Source: Glutamicibacter sp002979865 (GTDB lineage: Bacteria; Actinomycetota; Actinomycetes; Actinomycetales; Micrococcaceae). Taken from it: DNA of 64,000 nt. This document shows, piece after piece, positions 61,615 through 64,000 of the stretch. How positions within the stretch are numbered: the first letter of the stretch is position 1; every line of letters starts with the position of its first letter. Position numbers and translations under genes: made by a program. The notes under the pieces were generated by a model. It saw only the letters and a program-made list of their open reading frames with translations, had not been told where the DNA came from and made no database searches. The DNA lies in the NCBI RefSeq assembly GCF_050030965.1, contig NZ_CP188297.1, forward strand, positions 1,302,001 through 1,366,000, written 5' to 3'.

Positions 61615-62342
61615 GGCTGGTCCTCCTCAATGCTTTCCAGATCGCCGTGCTCGGTCGCAGCCGGGGTCCGGCGGCCGGTGGCCACCGCGTAGATCGCAGC
61701 GCAGGCCGCGGTTACCAGAATCGGCAAGCCCGGCGCGGTGACCGGCACAGCCAGCGCGGTGAGGATTGCGGCCGCAATCGCGATCATGACCGGTTCAACT
61801 GACTTCAAGCGCGGCCAGAGCAAACCGATGAAGGCGGCGACCGCGGCGCCATCGAGCCCCCAAGCCGCGGGGTCCCCCATGCGTTCTCCGAGCAAGGCTC
61901 CGACGAGGGTGAACAGATTCCACAGGACGTAGACGCCCACCCCGGCGGTGAAGAAACCACGGCGCTTCTCGGCCAGGTCCGATTGCCCCAAGCTGACTGC
62001 GGTGGATTCATCGATGGTCACCTGGGCCATCCAGGGCACATGCCGTCCCAAAGGCCGCAATGCCTGCTTGATCTGCATCCCGTACACGGCATTGCGGATT
62101 CCCAGCAGCGAAGCGGCGGAGAACGCTGCCGAGGCAGCACCTCCGCCTGAGATCACGCCGATAAAGGCGAACTGCGATCCGCCGGTGAACATCAAGGCGC
62201 TCAAGGCAACGGTTTGCCACAGATCCAGTCCTGCAGCAATGGACAGGGCCCCGAAGGAAATGCCGTAGAGCCCGGTGGCGATCGCGATGGAAAGGCCCAT
62301 CCTGGTCGCCGGAGTGAACCAGCTAGCGGACGTGGCGTGCAT
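61611..62342 (-). CDS. azlC: AzlC-type branched-chain amino acid exporter subunit
   Basis: From ATG 62342 the protein has 243 residues with about seven hydrophobic segments. AzlC landmarks are LYGISFGALSIAAGLDLWQT, LMFTGGSQFAFIGVISGGG, LGIRNAVYGMQIKQAL and MAQVTIDESTAVSLG. A GTG at 62363 is an alternative. The start lies within the end of the AlaX-type gene (20-base overlap), suggesting coupled translation. Confidence 0.88.
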   Translation of the reverse strand: MHATSASWFTPATRMGLSIAIATGLYGISFGALSIAAGLDLWQTVALSALMFTGGSQFAFIGVISGGGAASAAFSAASLLGIRNAVYGMQIKQALRPLGRHVPWMAQVTIDESTAVSLGQSDLAEKRRGFFTAGVGVYVLWNLFTLVGALLGERMGDPAAWGLDGAAVAAFIGLLWPRLKSVEPVMIAIAAAILTALAVPVTAPGLPILVTAACAAIYAVATGRRTPAATEHGDLESIEEDQP

Positions 62343-63009
62343 CGTACCTGACCTTGTAGACACCGCGCTTGACCTTTGCGTCGCCGATCTCGACGTGCTG
62401 CAGCTGGTTCAGGTGCTTCACGTGGGTGCCACCGCAAGGTTCGGCATTCACCCCGGCGATGCTCACGGTACGGATGCCCTGAGCATCGGTGGCCGTTGTG
62501 ATTTCTCCGCCGCCAGCGATGAGTTCATCGACGCGTCCTTGGAGCCAGGCCTTGGCGGCGGCCCGTTCGTTCTCATCGCCCAATGGCAGGTCGACGCTGG
62601 CCGGATCGAAGTCGAGGCGCGACTGCCCAGGGAAGTGCGAGTGGCCCTGGTGCTGCCAGCCGCGGTCTTCGCCAGCGAAGCCCAGGACGTGCCCTGCGGT
62701 GTGCAATGCGGCATGGGAAAGGCGCAGCTCGCCATCGATCTCAGCTAGGACCTGATCACCCACCTGCCGGGCGCCGGCGCCGTACAAGACCACCAGTGCA
62801 TTCGCGTCGCGCTGGACTGAGACAGGCAGCCCGTCCACGGTGCCTGAGTCTTCGGGCTGGCCTCCACCACGGGGATGGAAGATATTGGGGCTCAGGGCAA
62901 TCCACTGCCCGTCTTCGCCGCTTCCCGTTGCAATGACTCGGGCCTCCGCAGCAAAAATGTACGTGTCCTGCAGGTACAGGTTGACCTGTGCGATTTCTCC
63001 GGTGTTCAT
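62323..63009 (-). CDS. Alanyl-tRNA editing protein (AlaX type)
   Basis: The 228-residue protein is a free-standing editing domain: NIFHPRGGGQPEDSGTVDG, the first zinc motif SHAALHTAGHVLG (HxxxH) and the second motif AEPCGGTHVKHLNQLQHVEI (CxxxH). Such proteins deacylate Ser- or Gly-charged tRNA-Ala. It follows the GDPD gene by five bases and runs into azlC, so these genes form one transcript. Confidence 0.92.
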   Translation of the reverse strand: MNTGEIAQVNLYLQDTYIFAAEARVIATGSGEDGQWIALSPNIFHPRGGGQPEDSGTVDGLPVSVQRDANALVVLYGAGARQVGDQVLAEIDGELRLSHAALHTAGHVLGFAGEDRGWQHQGHSHFPGQSRLDFDPASVDLPLGDENERAAAKAWLQGRVDELIAGGGEITTATDAQGIRTVSIAGVNAEPCGGTHVKHLNQLQHVEIGDAKVKRGVYKVRYDARHVR

Positions 63010-63014
63010 GTGGC

Positions 63015-63884
63015 CTAGCTCAGCTCCAATTCTTTGCGCAGTTCTGCCGGGCGGTTGCTCGTCAATTCCCCGACACCCAGGTCCACCAGGAATTGCGCAT
63101 CCGCGGGACGGTCAACCGTCCAGATGCGCGCCTTCAGCCCTTGTTCCAGCCATCGGCGCACAAGATGCTCATTGGCTCGGGTCCAGGCGACCCCGGATCC
63201 AATGATGCCAGCTCCCCCTGCGTTGATCAGTTCGATTCCTTCAGTCACGGAGCGGTAAAGAACATCGTAGACACCTGCTCGCCCCAGGTCGCCGGAATCA
63301 ATGAGCTGCCGGACATAGTCCGGGTTGACCTCGGTCATCAGCTGGCACAATAGTGAAGTGCTGACGGTGCGTGCCAGATAGCGCAGGGAATTCGGCTCAA
63401 AGCTCATCAGGGTCACCGCGATCTGCCCTTGCGAGCCGGCCGTGCCCGTCTGCGGGTCGAAGCCATGGGCTGCGAGAACCTGCAGCACACCCTTTTCGAG
63501 CAGGTGGCCATAGGGGCTTGGATGCTTGATTTCGATAGCCAGGCCAATTGGCTTGCCGCGTGCTTCAATGAGCTCGAAAAGTTCGCCGAGGCTCAGGAGC
63601 TGTTCATTCTCCGCCCCGTACTCGGCCGGGACCATGCTCGGAACGACTCCAGTGAAGTCCATGGCTTTCATCTGGGCCAAGGTAAATCCGGCAACCAGAC
63701 CGGCTGAATCAGAGGTGCGGTCGACTGTTGGATCGTGGTGGCAGACGACGATTCCGTCTTTGCTCAGATGGACGTCGCATTCGATTCCATCGGCGCCTTC
63801 GTCGATGGCCTGCAGATAGGCAGCACGAGTGTTCTCCGAATATTTATGGGAGCTGCCGCGATGGGCGAAAAAAAGCGTATCCAT
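63015..63884 (-). CDS. Glycerophosphodiester phosphodiesterase
   Basis: The 289-residue GDPD enzyme cleaves glycerophosphodiesters to glycerol 3-phosphate and an alcohol. Its active-site motifs are FFAHRGSSHKYSENTRAAYL (His-Arg and Glu), DGIECDVHLSKDGIVVCHHD and the later GLAIEIKHPSP. No signal peptide is visible, so it is probably cytoplasmic. First gene of the AlaX-AzlCD unit, unless that unit begins upstream. Confidence 0.92.
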   Translation of the reverse strand: MDTLFFAHRGSSHKYSENTRAAYLQAIDEGADGIECDVHLSKDGIVVCHHDPTVDRTSDSAGLVAGFTLAQMKAMDFTGVVPSMVPAEYGAENEQLLSLGELFELIEARGKPIGLAIEIKHPSPYGHLLEKGVLQVLAAHGFDPQTGTAGSQGQIAVTLMSFEPNSLRYLARTVSTSLLCQLMTEVNPDYVRQLIDSGDLGRAGVYDVLYRSVTEGIELINAGGAGIIGSGVAWTRANEHLVRRWLEQGLKARIWTVDRPADAQFLVDLGVGELTSNRPAELRKELELS

Positions 63885-63944
63885 AATTCCTACGCTACGC
63901 GATCATCGCTCCTTGGCAACGCAGATTGCCCTCTGCCAAGACGC

Positions 63945-64000
63945 TTATTTCTTCGACTGCTTTCGTGGCTTCGGCCTGCGGATGCAAGCGCTTGCTGCCA
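63945..64000 (-). CDS. Possible C-terminal end of a further gene (partial)
   Basis: One reverse-strand frame reads AASACIRRPKPRKQSKK then TAA at 63945-63947. A basic tail followed by a weak 7-bp stem (63912-63918 with 63934-63940) could be a gene end, but only 17 codons are visible, so this is tentative. Confidence 0.3.
   Translation of the reverse strand, partial: AASACIRRPKPRKQSKK

Overview
The window reads as chromosomal DNA of a high-GC Gram-positive actinobacterium, most likely a member of the Micrococcaceae (Arthrobacter/Glutamicibacter type). This rests on third-position GC bias, frequent GTG and TTG starts, an actinobacterial class II xylose isomerase, the DUF3151-fbaA pair, NlpC/P60 and M23 cell-wall hydrolases, a VTC-domain/DUF4956 pair and a Glu-Asp-Phe tRNA cluster. 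Genes are dense, with many 4-base overlaps. No rRNA, CRISPR array, prophage or insertion sequence is visible.

Layout. 1-4 kb: a partial SRPBCC protein, a small acidic protein, then an AAA+ ATPase with an N-terminal TPR-like segment coupled to a TPR membrane protein. 4-7.6 kb: a ThDP enzyme divergent from a sodium:solute symporter. 7.6-10.1 kb: an accessory island with a HipBA-like toxin-antitoxin pair, candidate operators, and a dead NUDIX gene. 10-13.2 kb: purA, a Pr6Pr membrane protein and a MerR/GyrI regulator. 13.2-18.5 kb: a xylose locus (ROK repressor, xylA, xylB, an alditol oxidase). 18.5-21.3 kb: TetR, HxlR and RidA genes, a frameshifted gene and tdk. 21.4-24.8 kb: an amino-acid permease, kynureninase and a divergent Lrp/AsnC regulator. 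24.8-28.9 kb: a small membrane protein ending in a poly-aspartate tail, a histidine kinase and an OmpR-type regulator, convergent with a VTC-domain protein and a DUF4956 membrane protein that has a PHO-box-like repeat upstream.

29-34 kb: DUF3151, fbaA, an M23 peptidase, a SpoU methyltransferase and a NagD-type phosphatase. 34-36 kb: TetR plus an ABC-2 exporter. 36-43 kb: a sugar locus (GH3 glycosidase, MalFG-type permeases, lipoprotein binding protein, LacI repressor with paired operators). 43-46 kb: pyrE, a MarR-like protein, nadE and a three-gene membrane/regulator operon behind a large palindrome. 46-50 kb: a fatty/branched-chain acyl-CoA locus (acyl-CoA dehydrogenase, MarR, mmsB, HIBCH-like hydrolase). 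50-52 kb: an ExoIII-type nuclease, an unknown gene and four tRNAs. 52-55 kb: a zincin-like protein and a secreted NlpC/P60 protein with a long leader. 55-64 kb: universal stress protein, purine permease, DUF2087, spermidine-synthase-like protein, GNAT, O-methyltransferase, thiamine-binding protein, AzlCD, AlaX-type editing protein and a GDPD phosphodiesterase.

The most interesting stretch is the poly-Asp/two-component/VTC/DUF4956 locus at 24.8-29 kb, whose regulatory repeats suggest phosphate or polyphosphate control. Next come the AAA+/TPR membrane pair, the palindrome-controlled membrane operon at 45.1-46.1 kb, and the HipBA island.
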